This document shows positions 42,251 to 55,086 of a DNA stretch of 64,000 nt, one piece after another. The notes beneath the pieces are model-generated. The model was given only the letters and a program-made list of their open reading frames with translations, made no database searches and had not been told where the DNA came from. A program made the position numbers and the translations under genes. Within the stretch, counting starts at the first letter, position 1, and the number at the start of each line of letters is the position of its first letter. Origin of the DNA: Meandrina meandrites (taxonomy: Eukaryota > Cnidaria > Anthozoa > Scleractinia > Meandrinidae); contig OY855906.1 in the NCBI GenBank assembly GCA_963693305.1, forward strand, positions 18,899,661 to 18,963,660, written 5' to 3'.

Positions 42251-45159
42251 TCCATGAGCCAGTAGGGTGGTCGGTATCATCTGGGGGGATTAACCTAAAT
42301 GGTAATTTTTAGAAAGGTGGAGTAGTAACTAGTCAGAAAATACCTGATAGCAATTGATCGGTGGTAGTTTGTGGACTTGGGGGCCTTTGAAAGTTTTCTC
42401 TTAGCATGGAAACGAGGCTAAGGAAGAATTGTTGTAATAGCGCCCAGTTAACAACACGAAAAATCCTAAAAAATAAAAAATCCTATTCTAGAAGCTTAAT
42501 TTTACCTTATTTGCTTCTTTCAAAAGTCACGCGCTATGTCACATGCGCATTAAAAGGTAAGGATTTTCTAATAAAATTGAGGATGGCAGTATGGGGCCCA
42601 GTTCTCGGCCGGGTCCAGTTCTCGGCCAAAGATAGACTGGTTCCTGTCCTTTCGTTATCTTCAGTCTTGCCCTCTCACTAACTGTAAGACGTTAACACGT
42701 TGGGCTGAGGCGAAGCAAGGTGAATTTGTTTTTCCGAAAACTTGTTTCAACTCCTTTAACCTTTTTCACTGGACTCAGGCGCGTATGCATGTTACAAACT
42801 TTCTTTTCTAAAATACGCCCCTTAAACACAATTTGTGATCGTTGTAACAAAAAAAACATACTTAAACATACTGAGAAGGTATTTAAATCTTCTTTAACAT
42901 ATAGATTTGCGCACACTCTTTTTGTGGAAGAGAACTGTGTCCAGTGGCCAAAAACGGGGACCGCAAACGAAGTTACCATCTTTGTTCGAAGCTGCCAGCT
43001 TCGTTATTGCTCGGACAGAAAAAAGTGTTGCTCACACATATAAACTGAATGCTGAAGCTAGTTGTGGGCGCAGTTTCAAGTTCCTGCGGTTCTTCTGAGG
43101 TACCTGCTATTTATATTCCGTATAACTATACAACTACTCCAATCCGCTAAGGTGTCGACTTCGTCCTTTACATTAAATGGCTGGTATTCACAGTTGGGCA
43201 GTCTACTCATTTCTGTGCACCTTATGCCGTTAGCTGAGCGAACGCATAGAGCAGATCATAAATTTTCTATTGTCGATACATGACAGATCGAGGTCCACGG
43301 GGCCTCCATATTGTAGTCCAATGGTCGGATCTCCCTTTTTAGAACACAGTAGTTGCTATTTCAGATCACTGACTGTTGTTGTGGTGGTTTTAGAGCCCAG
43401 AAATGTCGGGTCAAAACTTTAAACCCTTTCATGAACTCTAGTGAGAGTTCCCACTTCCTACCTAGCCTGGTGAAGATTTCATGACACTCTTCTTCACTTG
43501 TCGCTGAACCTTCACTATCCTGGGGAAGGCACAGACAATTTATGTGCGCATTTTAACACAGCCTTGCAGGCGTCCCGACTAACAACGTTAGCAACTGTGA
43601 CTGTTGAGTCCAACGAACCTTGTGTGGTTTCGGGTACGTTTCACATTTAATGAACAGCGATGTCGCAATATAGTCGACAAATGCAACTGAGATATAGTGA
43701 GGACATCCGTGTCTTCAGATCGTGAAGGTGCTATGCCCGTATTTGCCTATGTGAAATGCATGCAGAAATAAAGGACCATCTGTCATTTTCTTACATTGAA
43801 GTCAATTACCTCTTTACTGGCTCTTTGTTGTCTAGCTTCTGCCTTTCCATCTTCCATTCAGCCGGACAATAAAACTGATGACACGTTCTTTATTGTTGTC
43901 GATTGTTCTGAGTTTTGCTGATGCCACGCAACTGATGCCGTTTAGCTCCCTTGTAGATGTCTCTCTTCATTCTTTATTGTCATCCTTTAATAATATAATA
44001 AATAATATTTATATAGCGCTTATACATTGCTGGTCTAAGCTTTACAACAATAAAAATCCATTCCTTGCTACGCGCCAAATACTATATATGTATCTTGCCC
44101 TGTGCATCTTCCCTCAGCATTTTATTCACGACTTTAACACCTCCAAAAGACACGAGCTCACTCCGTCAATTCCGAAGCAGAGCTACTCGGGACTCGTTCA
44201 ACTTCAGCGGCCATTTGCACATTTATTCCCTAGCAAAGTTGCAAAAGTAGCCATGTTTTCTTAACTTGTGAGACTTTGCTTCTCCATGCCTTCCTCTTTG
44301 AATGCTTTGTAGTTTTTCTCACCAATATCATATGCTCTTATCAGGCTTTTATGCGAAGTTCTTTGACATCCTAACGAGATCCTGGTTTGCAGAGAAGGAA
44401 TTGAAACAGTTTTTGGTCAGCTCAAGTGCCATCGCAGAAATGGTTGTTGATAATTTTGATACAAGATCGCTGGAGGTCTGTTTGTTATAATTCATGTTCT
44501 GCCTGACGCGTCTCTCACCTGCGCATAGTAAAGAGCAAGGTTCCTAGTGTTGTTATTCTTGCTGTGCACGCCTGGAATCATCGATCGTATGACACGAAGT
44601 GATAGTTCTGTTTCCCTCTTAAAACGCAAGCAAAAGACCGAGGGCCACGCCCTTAGCTACATCCACACTTTCGCACCCAAACGATGGCAATCTCCACTAT
44701 AACGCCATAGCTTGTCAGTGAGCTCTACCATGTCTTCATGACCTAATACAGGTAGAACCACATACCATTTCACTGCAAGGCTTTGGGCATTTTATGGTAT
44801 TTATATGGTCGAAAACCATGAAGACCATGGAAAAATGTGGCGGATTTGTTTTATACAACAACGCTGAAAATGAACTTGCGAATGAGAAGGAAAATTAACT
44901 CGAAGTTCCACGCGCGTGAGTTCCTCAGCCTGATCGCAAATGTTCCAATTTACATTTCTACTCCAAACTTGCATTGGTTACAAATTAGAATTAACACTCG
45001 AATTAGCAATAAGACTAATTAGTAGTAATTCTTACATCTAACGCTAGGTAATAACTACAAACATAACTGGGAATAATTGGAAGAGAAGCCCGAAATACAC
45101 ACGAGTCTACTGTATCAACCACTGCAAGGATATCAAGAATATCAATATTGATCAATAAA
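42251..45159. other. No gene recognised; dispersed repeat near 43.98-44.27 kb
   Basis: The stretch 43982-44265 starts 'aataatatttatatagcgct' and contains 'gagctactcgggactcgt'; I associate both with a common dispersed invertebrate repeat, by memory only. Other open frames (e.g. 42720-43043) have no supporting features. Confidence 0.4.
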
Positions 45160-45500
45160 GGTCAACCTAGCCGATTTCAAAATAAATTTTATGCGACGCT
45201 TAATCTTCACAGCAATCAAAGAATGCAAGATAAAACCTATTGATATCATGCTCATGGCACTATCAAAACACATTCCGGAAATTGAACGTTAATCGTAAAC
45301 GCTGTACAGAGAAAAGAGTGAACACACGCTAGCACGAAAACACGCAAACTTGAATTTGTCTGCTTGGAGCTTGCTTCTTTTACAACCAATGCAAATCACA
45401 ATAAAAAACAGCGTAAATCCGTATAGATCTTTACAAGTGATCCACGTTCGACTTCGACGATTTAATTCGTCACTTGTTAAATAGAAGCTACAAGAAGGAA
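45160..45500. repeat. Copy of the 4.1-kb repeat family (first of two)
   Basis: Reads 'gccgatttcaaaataaattt', 'ttccggaaattgaacgt' and 'gtatagatctttacaagtga'. It matches 46010-46350 in the same orientation and the reverse complement of about 4180-4500. Contains stop codons in the shared frame. Confidence 0.8.
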
Positions 45501-46009
45501 CAATTGCATCGTGTGCTTCACAGCGACAACCTAAATCAACGCATTTCAAACAACTTTTATAGGCCTCGGAGTTAGAAGTACCCTTGCTGAGTTTTATAAC
45601 CCACAACAGATAAATGTTCATCGCATGCAAGCAAAATCATCAGCACAGGTCGCAGCGGAGAACACTCGAGTTTCAACGACGAGATAAAATCTGGAGCGAG
45701 ATTTATTCCTAGCAAAAGACTACCTATCCCAAAAGCCAGAGGACCCTACCGCAAGAGGGGTACCTTTCACAGTACAAGCAACCAAAATAGCGGTCGCAGA
45801 AGACAGGCAAAGTCATATTTTAAAAGCACATTAAAATAAAAGACGATGCGCGGATCGTTAAAAGTGATCATATGTTTTCAAACACGAATAGAAAAATACA
45901 TAGAAGAAAACAACTTGCCCCCAAAGTTATCCAGATATACACGCAATCGAATTCCACCAAAAAGTCGTTCCACGTACCATTGAGTTCACCACAAAAATCA
46001 GAATTATCA

Positions 46010-46415
46010 GTGTCACGCGACAAAGGTTTACGCAGCCGATTTCAAAATAAATTTTATGCGACGTTAATCTTCACAGCAATCAAAGAATGCAAGATCATGC
46101 TCATGGCACTACCAAAACACATTCCGGAAATTGAACGTCAATCGTACACGCTGTACAGGAAAAAGAGTGTACACATGCTAGCACGAAAACACGCAAACTT
46201 GAATTTGTCTGCTTGGAGCTTGCTTCTTTTACAACCAATGCAAAACAAAATGAAAAACAACGTAAATCCGTATAGATCTTTACAAGTGATGCACGTTCGA
46301 CTTTGACGATTTAATTCGTCACTTCTTAAATAAAAGCGACAAGAACTCACACGAACACATTAAATGATGAAGTCATCGCTTAAAAAAACAGTCGTGGCCC
46401 AATAGGGCCTTTTGA
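46010..46415. repeat. Copy of the 4.1-kb repeat family, with terminus
   Basis: Matches the reverse complement of 4097-4500, including the end 'aacagtcgtggcccaata' + 'gggcc'. Immediately beyond it LINE ORF2 sequence begins, so this is a true element end. A frame at 45872-46306 includes the peptide also read at 4177-4413. Confidence 0.8.
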
Positions 46416-46419
46416 TCTT

Positions 46420-46640
46420 GTAAGTTACTAAATTGCTGTAAAAGTTCTTTCTCTTCATCTCGTTTTTGTTTGGCCTTTCTTTTGGCAAAAACGATTGTAG
46501 TAGCTCTGATTTCCATTTTAACCATTTCCCAGAATAATCCTTTGTCTGTGACATCTTCATACTTCCGTAAGAATGTTGGAATACTTTTAAAGGGAATACT
46601 TTTCGCTATGGGCGATAAAAACGTCATTGGATAGGAATGC
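46420..46640 (-). pseudogene. LINE ORF2 fragment, region between endonuclease and RT
   Basis: 'IPTFLRKYEDVTDKGLFWEM', 'VKMEIRATTIVFAKRKAKQK' and 'KELLQQFSNLQDQ' correspond to the stretch after the endonuclease in the intact LINE ('LGLKWDLVKMEIRGFTVKFA'). The fragment stops where a repeat terminus begins (46415). About 30 codons later in the protein, the LINE at 42.25 kb takes up the sequence. Confidence 0.8.
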
Positions 46641-48429
46641 GTCAGCACTTCTCGATCCCGAAGTGTTATTTTCACGTGTCGCTCATCATTTAGCCTGTCT
46701 AGCCTTTTGCAAACTACAGGTAGGTATTTTTCAAAGATCTGTGCTATTCATCGATTGAATCGCTTAGTTTTACATGCTTAAAAGCTGCTGCGAATCTTCA
46801 TTGTCAGAGGATATTGGCCAATGCTATTTTCTATTGTTACAAGTCTATTGTTTGTCGTCTTCATTGAAAGAAGTATTTTTAGCTCGTCACGCAATCTTTT
46901 GTTTTGACCACAATTCACGGACTTGATCACGACTTAATGCAGCTTCTCAAGACTTCAGACAGGAAAATGGTAATGTACAATATTGCTTCGAACTTAAATG
47001 GAATTTTTAGAAGGATCGGTAAAGCCACTTAGTGAAAAGTTGACTGCAAAAAGCCGTCGGGGTAAAATTAAACTTACGCCTTAGCGTGAATAATGCAGGA
47101 TCTCACGGCTTCAAAAATATGCAGAATTTTGAAGCTTTGATACATTAGTAGCTACATCTTGAAATGAGAATTAATCTAAAACAAAACTTCCTTCAAGTTT
47201 CTTTCATTTGCCCAGTTTACGTTTGGAATTTTAGGCTTCTGAAGCATATTGATTTGAAAAGCACATGGTGACATCTGATATGCAGCGTGCGGCCGACTTA
47301 CCATCGCGTTGTTGTTTATTTAATAATTGTGTTCAATTTACGACCTTTTACTTGCAAAGATTTACTACAGTACTTCGGAAAATGCAAACAGGTATTTTTT
47401 TGTTATTAGTTATAGTGATGGATTGCTGGCTTGCAACTGACGTCACAGCAGCCATGCTGGGGGACAAGAACAAAGCGTTTTTCTCCGCTGGGAACTTAAC
47501 TTTTTTATCATGCAAATTCTGCGAAAAAGTTTTTTATTGTTTTGACCACCAACATGGCCGCTTTGTCACGTGGTTGCAAACGATCAATAGCATAAAAAGC
47601 AATCTGAATGTTAATTTTGTGGAAGGAATTCAGTAGTTTTCCGCTATCTCATGGCACCATGATTCGCAAATTATTATCCCCAATTACCGCTTTTCTGTAC
47701 CAAGATAATACCACTGGTGGTTAAATAAATGTCAGTGACAGTTGTACAGAATGAAAACCTACCTTTCACCAGAGCGTTTTGAACTAGTGTTATATTTTGT
47801 AGAAAGAGTTCGTTTGACGCGCGGAGGTGAAGAAATTTTTTTCACCGTCTTCAAGTTTGGTTTGGGATCAATTTATCAAGGTTGATAATTAACATTTCAA
47901 ATCATGAATTGGTCCAGCGCGTCTAGTTGTAATAAAAGTTTACTTCAGAAAGGAATTATTTGTCTGAATTTAGTACGCATATGGTATATTTTTCCCACTC
48001 GCACGTTTGTGTTAAATGCCATAAAAGAGCCAGGAATTTTTTTGGGGGGGGTGGGTGCGCGCTAATAAAAGCCTTCTGGACTGTGAGTCAATGGGTTAAT
48101 GCATCGCAAATCACTTTCAATACCAACATTTCCCCAACACATACTCCATGCAAAATAGTCGTCGAATCTCAAAGAGATCTTTGATTTGTTCTTACCATAT
48201 TTTGACGTCATCTGTGATCTATAACTGAACAGACGCACGGCAAAATGGAATCTATTTGTTAAATGTTACACATGGCGAAATAATATTTAAGCCCTTAACT
48301 CCGAAAATCCTTTCGATTTTGCCACAAAGTCAAACCTTCGTTTCGAAAATTCGTACTATCCAACAAATGGGAGCAGTCTTCCTTGCTTAACTTCTTTGAG
48401 AGCTTCGCAGAAAAACGAATAAAACTACT
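46641..48429. other. No gene; inverted-repeat fragments
   Basis: 47427-47592 has two imperfect inverted halves ('gcaactgacgtcacagcagc' against 'aacatggccgctttgtcac' side), probably a decayed MITE. 48189-48260 is the inverted partner of 39014-39089. A G-run lies at 48043-48052. Confidence 0.5.
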
Positions 48430-49134
48430 TACCGTATTTTCTCAATTAAACGCCAGACCCCGATTAAACGCCGGCCTCGTATAAACGCCGGGTCAAAACG
48501 GTTGTCTTTAAAATAAACGCCGGGGACGTTTAATTGAGGCCCTGGCGTTTATTTGCGTTCGAACCAAAGAAGTAAGCTATACCAAGCTATACCAGTAAGC
48601 TGTGGTATTTTGTTGAATCTTAATAAACGTTCAAAAGAAAAGTCATGAACATGTTCGTGTTCTCATGAGGTCTCATTACTAATGAAGCACTTTCGTTCGT
48701 CTGTTATAGGGCTCACTGTCACTAAAGTCGCCAGGATCCCTGCAGCGTTTTAATTGATTTTTTTATAAGTTATTTTAGTCTTATCATGAGTTGTTCTTTC
48801 TGATAGGATATCGTACAGTGAATAGTAATACCTGCAGGCAATACAGTGAGGGGACTTCAAGGCTCGTTCCAAGTTGCTAGCTCGGTAGGATTCCTGTCTC
48901 ACTTTAGCCTCCATGTTTATCAAAGAAGCTAAGACTGGAAGACGGCTTGATTGGGATTGTGTCTGACATTTATCTTCATTTATCTTCTGGTAATAATCAT
49001 CCTCAAAAACGCAGAAAATTGCATTTCATAAATAAACGCCGGACCCCGTTTAAACGCCGGCTTCAAATTAACGCCGGGTCCACAAGGCCAATTTTGAAAT
49101 AAACGCCGGGGCGTTTAATTGAGAAAATACGGTA
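48430..49134. mobile_element. 705-bp MITE with subterminal AAACGCCGG arrays
   Basis: The ends TACCGTATTTTCTCAATTAA and the reverse complement of the right end are identical for 20 bp and continue to CGCC. Several 'aaacgcc(gg)' motifs in both orientations follow at each end (48440-48555 and 49030-49115). The interior has no coding capacity. The clustered motifs may be transposase binding sites. Confidence 0.9.
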
Positions 49135-50648
49135 CCTTAATATTGAGTTGCCGTGCGGGTACTGACGCCATGGCTGGAGCTGCGTCAACTAAGAACGGCG
49201 TCGGTTGTTTGTCTACTTTTATACGAAATGGTCATGTGATTCTTTAATTCTGGCAAGATCTTTTGTTCACTTTAAATTCCATCAAAACGCTATTGTCAAT
49301 GAAATGATTACGTCATTTCCTTTTGACAAGGAGAAAAGAATTACGGTGTTTTGGTGGTCGTTTGTTCAGTGAAGTTTGGTCAAGGTCAGGTATTCTTCGT
49401 TTAATCAACGAAACAGTTAACAGTGACAGGCATTTTTTTAAAAAGGGGTCATTACCACAGAAATAATCTTAGAGTCTTGTCTCTACTGCTAAAAAAAATG
49501 AATCTTTTGGTTGGTATGTCATTGTGCATGACTTCTCTTTCCAAAAAAATAGCTAAAGTATTCGGAGCTATCATAAAATGAGGACAAAAGATATTGTTGA
49601 CCATTGTATCAGAAACATGTCATCTCCTTTAAGCTTGCAAAGATTAATTGATCCGTAGAACCATGTTGAAGTACCAGTGGGTAAATTTGGATACCTGACG
49701 CTCATAAACACGCACAGAAAAGCTCTAAAACCCAGCATTAACAATGTTGAACAATGTTGCTATTACGGTGAAGAATTGCGCAAAAGCACAGCTTTCTATG
49801 TGCCATATGGGCTGTGTTAGGTTCGCAAGGCATTGTGGTGAAATGTACCGCCGCCATTTTTTTTTTCTTACGGAGGATTGCATATTTCTTCCAAACTCAG
49901 GTCCAGTTTTAATGGACTCGGCACGGTCGCCTCGATCAGGTCAACGCATTGCGCATCCTTGAATCAAGGAATATTTGAAGTCTGTTCGCTCCGAGCAGGC
50001 AGGTTGAGCTGTTACTCCGTTAGAAGCCGTACCATTTTTCTTTGTAAAGTTTGAAAAATTAGTTGCCTTTTTACGGGGAAAGACCATCGATGGCCAATCG
50101 CTTCATAGAATTAATAAATATGTTTTAGTTCGAAATTCCACGTACTTTGTTGTAAATTTCTTTACGGCCGACAGCGCGTCGGATTTGGGCGGCCTGTTGG
50201 CCAGCCAGGTTTTTCAATTAAAGGATCGTGAGGGTTACCTTTTACGATGTACCTTAACTAAAATTTTACGAAAGGGTCCCCACGTTCTTTCGCTTTAATT
50301 TCTTTCGTGTCCCCGATCAGTTGGAGAACGTATTTTCTTTCTCTGTGTGATTTACTTGAGGTCCGTTTAGACCTTTTCTCGGTTCAGCTGTCAACAACCG
50401 GCTGTGGGAATCTCGTGGAATCTAAACTCCACCACGCATGGGGAAACCCCGCACAGTTTTCTTGTGGGTACTTTGAAATTGCTAGTTTGTTCTCAAGAGG
50501 ATGTAGCGTAGTATATAGGGTGGCAGAGTGCGGAAATGGTTGGTCATTACCCCCGGGTGTCTGACATGGTCACGTGTCTCGCAATCTTAGAGAGGGTTCT
50601 TCTTAGTGCTGTTGGCTTAGCCTAGGCTCACATCCTGAAAATCTTCAA
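49135..50648. other. No recognised feature
   Basis: About 1.5 kb with only short unsupported frames. Confidence 0.4.
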
Positions 50649-50655
50649 CCTGCCT

Positions 50656-51941
50656 CAGAAGTCCATAACTAGAAGTCTACATCTCTGGTAATAGGCTTTG
50701 AGATATGTCTTTCGCGTGTACCTCGCGTTCCTCGCGTGTAGGCTATTTTTAGAACAGCTTTGCCGCGAACAAGTAGCCAATCACATTGAAGTATTTTTTA
50801 ATTCGCGCCTTTGATTGGTTGAACAAATTTTTGAAGAAAAGCAGAACTGCAGAGGACGAGTGAACTCGAGCGAACGGCATTACGAAATTTCTGTTTGTTG
50901 GTCATCGTAATTTCCGTTTTGTGAGGATTAAATCGTCCGGACAAGAATCATCAGGCCATCTTTCATCGATGACGGTAGCATCGAAGTTGTAAAAATTCGG
51001 AGCATCCAAATAAGCGAGAGGACCTCAGTGTTTTGGAGTCAGAATACGAAATGGCAGCGGGCAAGATAGACTAATTCCGAGTCAAATTCAAAATGCGAAG
51101 ACACTAAAGATTAATGGTACTCTCAAGATGAAGACAGGCATTAAGAGAGCAAGTGCATTTTGGCACAGGTTCGTTGCTATTTTGAAAAACAAAACCGTGG
51201 TCCCTGAAGCGCTCAACATCGAGCGCGGAATGAACAGAATGAAGTTTGATTCGTTTGAGAACAACATTCAGAGAAAACGACAAGTTTGGCGAGTTTCGCA
51301 TGTTTTTGGAATTATAAGGACGGCATGAAAACAAAAGACTGACTAAGGTAATGTACTTGTTTTAATATGAATAGAAATACGAGTTTAATTCATCGAACAA
51401 TGATGATTTCATTCACATCCGTCAAAAGTTTAATTCAAGTTGTGCTTCTCGGGCACTTCACAGTGTGCAGTTATTGTGTTGTGTATGTTGTTCAGTATTT
51501 TAACACGAGGATATGCTGTACAAAATAAAGACACACTTAACTACTAAAAGTTTGGGGAACTTCTGTTCATAAATTCTCTCGTAAATTATAAAAAGTCGAC
51601 CTGTTTGTTTTGTGAGTTTGTCTACGGAAACCCGGCGACGGGTTGCTTTTTCACTCGCCTTCAAATGCCACTGAACAGACGTTTGAAATCACTATCTACG
51701 ATACTACTTCTGTCGAAATGTGAGAATTAAAGAGAATGGCCTGTCAAGTGTTTTGATGTGATTTGATTTATTTCACCTGCCACTTTCCAAAATATTCGGC
51801 CGCAACTTAGAACTCCAATCGTGTCGAAATAGTGGGTTACGTCATTTTCTCGCGAGACATCAGTTTCTAAAAATAGCTTACACGCGAAAGACATAGCACG
51901 CGCCCCAATACCAGATGTAGACTTCTAGTTATGGACTTCTG
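50656..51941. mobile_element. 1.29-kb TIR element with 7-bp TSD
   Basis: The ends CAGAAGTCCATAACTAGAAG continue to TCTACATC and match in inverted orientation, then loosely to 'atgtctttcgcgtgta'. CCTGCCT flanks both sides (50649-50655, 51942-51948). The interior has no recognised gene. It is possibly a hAT-type non-autonomous element, judged by the CAG end and near-8-bp TSD. Confidence 0.88.
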
Positions 51942-51948
51942 CCTGCCT

Positions 51949-53581
51949 GTAATATTTGAATAACTTGAGTTTCAGTTTGTTTCCGTTTCTCACAGATCTC
52001 CATTCGGCTTTCGTAGTTTTAATGATGTGTTTAGGATAAATTACTGAGTCATTACTATTCTCACTGCATATTGATTAGCGCATCGCAGAATTTGATTTTA
52101 ATCCCTCTCATTCCACCATGTTTTCATGCCTCTGGGCGGGTATGATGCTTTGCGATCTCCTGGCTTAAATTCCCGGGTTTTGCCTTGATCGTTCACATTT
52201 TGCTGGCGTCCCCGTGGAGGGGGCTTTTGTCGTCCCACCCCGCTCCCCTGGTGCTAGTTGAAGCTACCCTTTCTTCCTGCTGTAAACCTTTGTTTCCGGC
52301 GATGTGGTAATAGTGAGGATAAATTACTGTTTCCTCGTGGAACTGGTTAGCTCAGATCATCACGGACGACCACCACAAACCGCATAATATTAAATTCAAG
52401 CTTTAATATGAGTTATTCGATCTAAAAGAGATGCATTTAAACGCCATGATTAAAACAAACATAATACTTGATTTCGTACGCTAAATCGAGAAAACTATGC
52501 TGGAAACTGCTATACCTAAATAATAAGTGGAAACTTGGCCAAGTGTTTCAATAGTTTTTTCCAAGATTGTAGCCAAAATAGGAATATGCCGAGTCTTCTT
52601 CGCAGCTGTTTTTTGGATAGCCTGCCAAAACAACCACCTGTCATCACTCCTGCTACTAAGTGCGGAACGCAGTGAGTTAGATTGCTCTGCGTATTTGCTA
52701 CCATAAGTGCGTATTTGCTACCGTAGGAAATACTCACAGTGAGTATTTGCTACCAAAACTGCGTATTTTCTACCGTAGCAAATATTCAGGGTCAATTTTT
52801 ACAAAACAAATAAATATATCCTTCTGTTGACAATACCAGCAACGGAATTTTCAACAAATTTCGAGCATTTCCTTCACGCAACAAAAATCCATCATGGCAA
52901 CAAAGAAATTCATGTAAGTCTTGGGGGCCGGCAAAATATAGCTTAACATTCTTTTAAATTTTAAAGTTAAATATGTCACCTTTTTCATATATATACAATT
53001 GTCAGCATTTTCTCTGTGTTATTTTACCGCTCCTTGAAACAGTTGTGTTTTTCGTGCAAGTTCTTTCGTGATGTACGTGTGTTGTATGAATCAATAACAA
53101 TAAAAAACATATTTTAACAGAAAAACTGGTCCTTTTTAACTGAAAGCCTACACTGATATTTAACGCGAAAAGCAAAGCAACTAGCCTACAACTTTACTCT
53201 TCAACGGTAAAACACTTTAAGCTACTTTAACCAGTAGAAGTCAAAGGCCCACCAATGTATCGCGTGATAGGATGCCATGAGATTGCATTACGCGACTTTG
53301 TGTGAGCCACATAAGCCGGAAAGATGCACGTGGATCCTTCTTCAGGCAGCTTAAAAAGGTTTGTAGTGTCTTTTACCTTCTCTAGTACTCAAATGGATCG
53401 TATTTAACTTACTTTAAATTGTATGTTCCATATTTGTGATCTGTCATAATCTGATGTTTGGATGAAAGATTTTAATAGACATTTTACGTCAAAATTGTAT
53501 GAGTACTTTTAGCTACTTAGATTTGACATTAATCCTTCGGATTCTGCGACGATATAATCAGTACTCTCTTCTTGTGTTGAG
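51949..53581. other. Mostly unrecognised; possible upstream exons or introns of the recombinase
   Basis: The stretch 53240-53357 ends in 'aaaaagg|tttgt'-like donor context and might be an earlier exon, but I could not confirm a frame. A short tandem repeat lies at 52680-52790. Confidence 0.3.
52680..52790. repeat. Short tandem repeat, gtatttgctaccgta
   Basis: Four variants of 'gcgtatttgctacc(g/a)ta' with 20-35 bp spacing. The motif reappears as 'gcgtatttgctac' at 61992. Confidence 0.7.
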
Positions 53582-54358
53582 GTTGAGCAGCTATTCGTTT
53601 CAAGCAACGGGATGCCCCTGACATCTTCCCAGGTATCAACATCCATATGGCGAACCTTTCAGAGAGAGGGGATTGTCACAGAGGGGAGGATATCTGCCAC
53701 AATTGTAAGGAAGTCTCTTGCTACTGGAATGCATGTCCACCTGCCAGCTGAAAAGGACCATCTCGCTGCCCTAGCCCAGCATAAGACCCTGACACAAGCC
53801 AGATATTATCGCGTCCACGATAAGCTTGTCGAAACTGACCTTGGCCGAAGGGCAGTGAGCAAACTTGTTGCCCTAAACTCCAGCAACATTCACCAGCCAC
53901 AGGGCGACCTCAAGGACACTAGAGCAGCCCCAAAGCTGTGGAAGACGGAGGAAACGGAAAAACTGAAGGAGCTTTTTAAAGAAGACCTCGAGACAGGCGC
54001 TATCGATGAGGCCAAAGTGAAGGAAAAACTATCAACAGAAACACTTCTGGAGGAACGCCCCTTGAAGGCTGTAGTCCTAAAGCTCAGAAGACTAAGAGAA
54101 GAATACATGGAAGACTGCGAGCCTCCTTCTGACATAGAGTCTTCTGAAGCGAAGGTATCTTGATTCAGCCCAACCAGAAGCTGCATCGTCATCCATAACG
54201 CACATCTCAGGCTCCGTATCTGCTGAATCGTCGAGGTTCTGGAGAAAGTTCACGGAAGAGCAGGCAAACCATCTCTTCAAATTAACCAAAGACCTCATTG
54301 AATTTGTGACGCTATCAAGAAAGAAGTTGTTTGGCAGAGGGTGAAAGGAGACAAAAGG
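53582..54358 (+). pseudogene. Tyrosine recombinase C-terminal exon (third family)
   Basis: An exon is inferred between an AG acceptor at 53580-53581 and a GT donor after 54358. It reads 'QLFVSSNGMPLTSSQVSTSI', 'RISATIVRKSLATGMH' and 'LAALAQHKTLTQARYYRVHD', resembling the second Arg/His box and the Tyr nucleophile of tyrosine recombinases. An acidic helical tail with 'WKTEETEKLKELF' follows. A frameshift near 54160 and another near 54310 break the end, though 'SRFWRKFTEEQANHLFKLTK' is still readable. It differs in sequence from the other recombinases in the window. Upstream exons were not identified. Confidence 0.65.
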
Positions 54359-55086
54359 TAATTATAATAGCAAACAAACATAAATGCAAAAGAAATTGAC
54401 GTAAACAAAGGAAGTGGCGAGAGTTCCTTAGCAGGAAACAATAAGGCATCTAACATATCTGAGACCCCCCCCCCACCCCGTTATCTCACTGATGAAAAGG
54501 CTTAACACTAAAATTAGTGAAATAAATGAAATGATACCCTCACACTTGTAATCACTGTACTGCTTAAATTGCTTAATCGCTGCGATGAACATTTCGTTCA
54601 CTTCATCATTGGTACGCAGTAGCACTACATGTCTAGCACTAGCACTTTGTTGGCTTCAATTTTAAAAAGTCGTGTCAGAGTAACGGTCGTGAAAGAGAAG
54701 AGCTCCACAAATTTTGCTTTTTAAATGCGTTCCCAGTTCATTTATATGGAATTAACAAGCTAATATACAATATAAACTACCAATAATTCTTCCCACACAA
54801 GCTAAAAGAAAATTTAAACAGAATTTATGCAATAATCCTGAAAATTCAAAATTGATGTCCACCACGCACAAACACTGTTACGACATGAAAGCTCGAACAG
54901 ATAATGCTGAACACATCAATGACAAGCGTTTCAGTATTTTGTTTTTATGGGTCAAGGATTCAAACAACAAAGATAACAATGCTTTGGAAAAAATCTCTAC
55001 ATTTCGAAATTCGGCGAACTAGGTGCTACGCTCTTTACAAACGTTCTTGTTATACTATCGTGAAACGGGAACAATCACCAAATTCA
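54359..55086. other. No recognised feature
   Basis: Contains a C-run near 54466-54478 and AT-rich sequence. No supported frame. Confidence 0.4.

Noticed and set aside
43878..44264. 128-codon plus-strand frame
   Set aside because: It covers a stretch that looks like a common dispersed repeat ('atttatatagcgct'); no domain.
45289..45630. 113-codon minus-strand frame with several Cys
   Set aside because: Antisense to the repeat family; the same antisense frame at 46138-46350 is only a consequence of the repeat.
42251..46415. A single 4.1-kb transposon splitting the LINE
   Set aside because: Only the right terminus is recognisable; no matching left TIR or TSD was found near 42.25 kb, so the interval is not called as one element.
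47265..47636. 123-codon plus-strand frame with a signal-peptide-like hydrophobic stretch and several Cys
   Set aside because: It lies across an imperfect inverted repeat (47427-47592) and has no recognised domain; more likely a chance frame in a decayed MITE.
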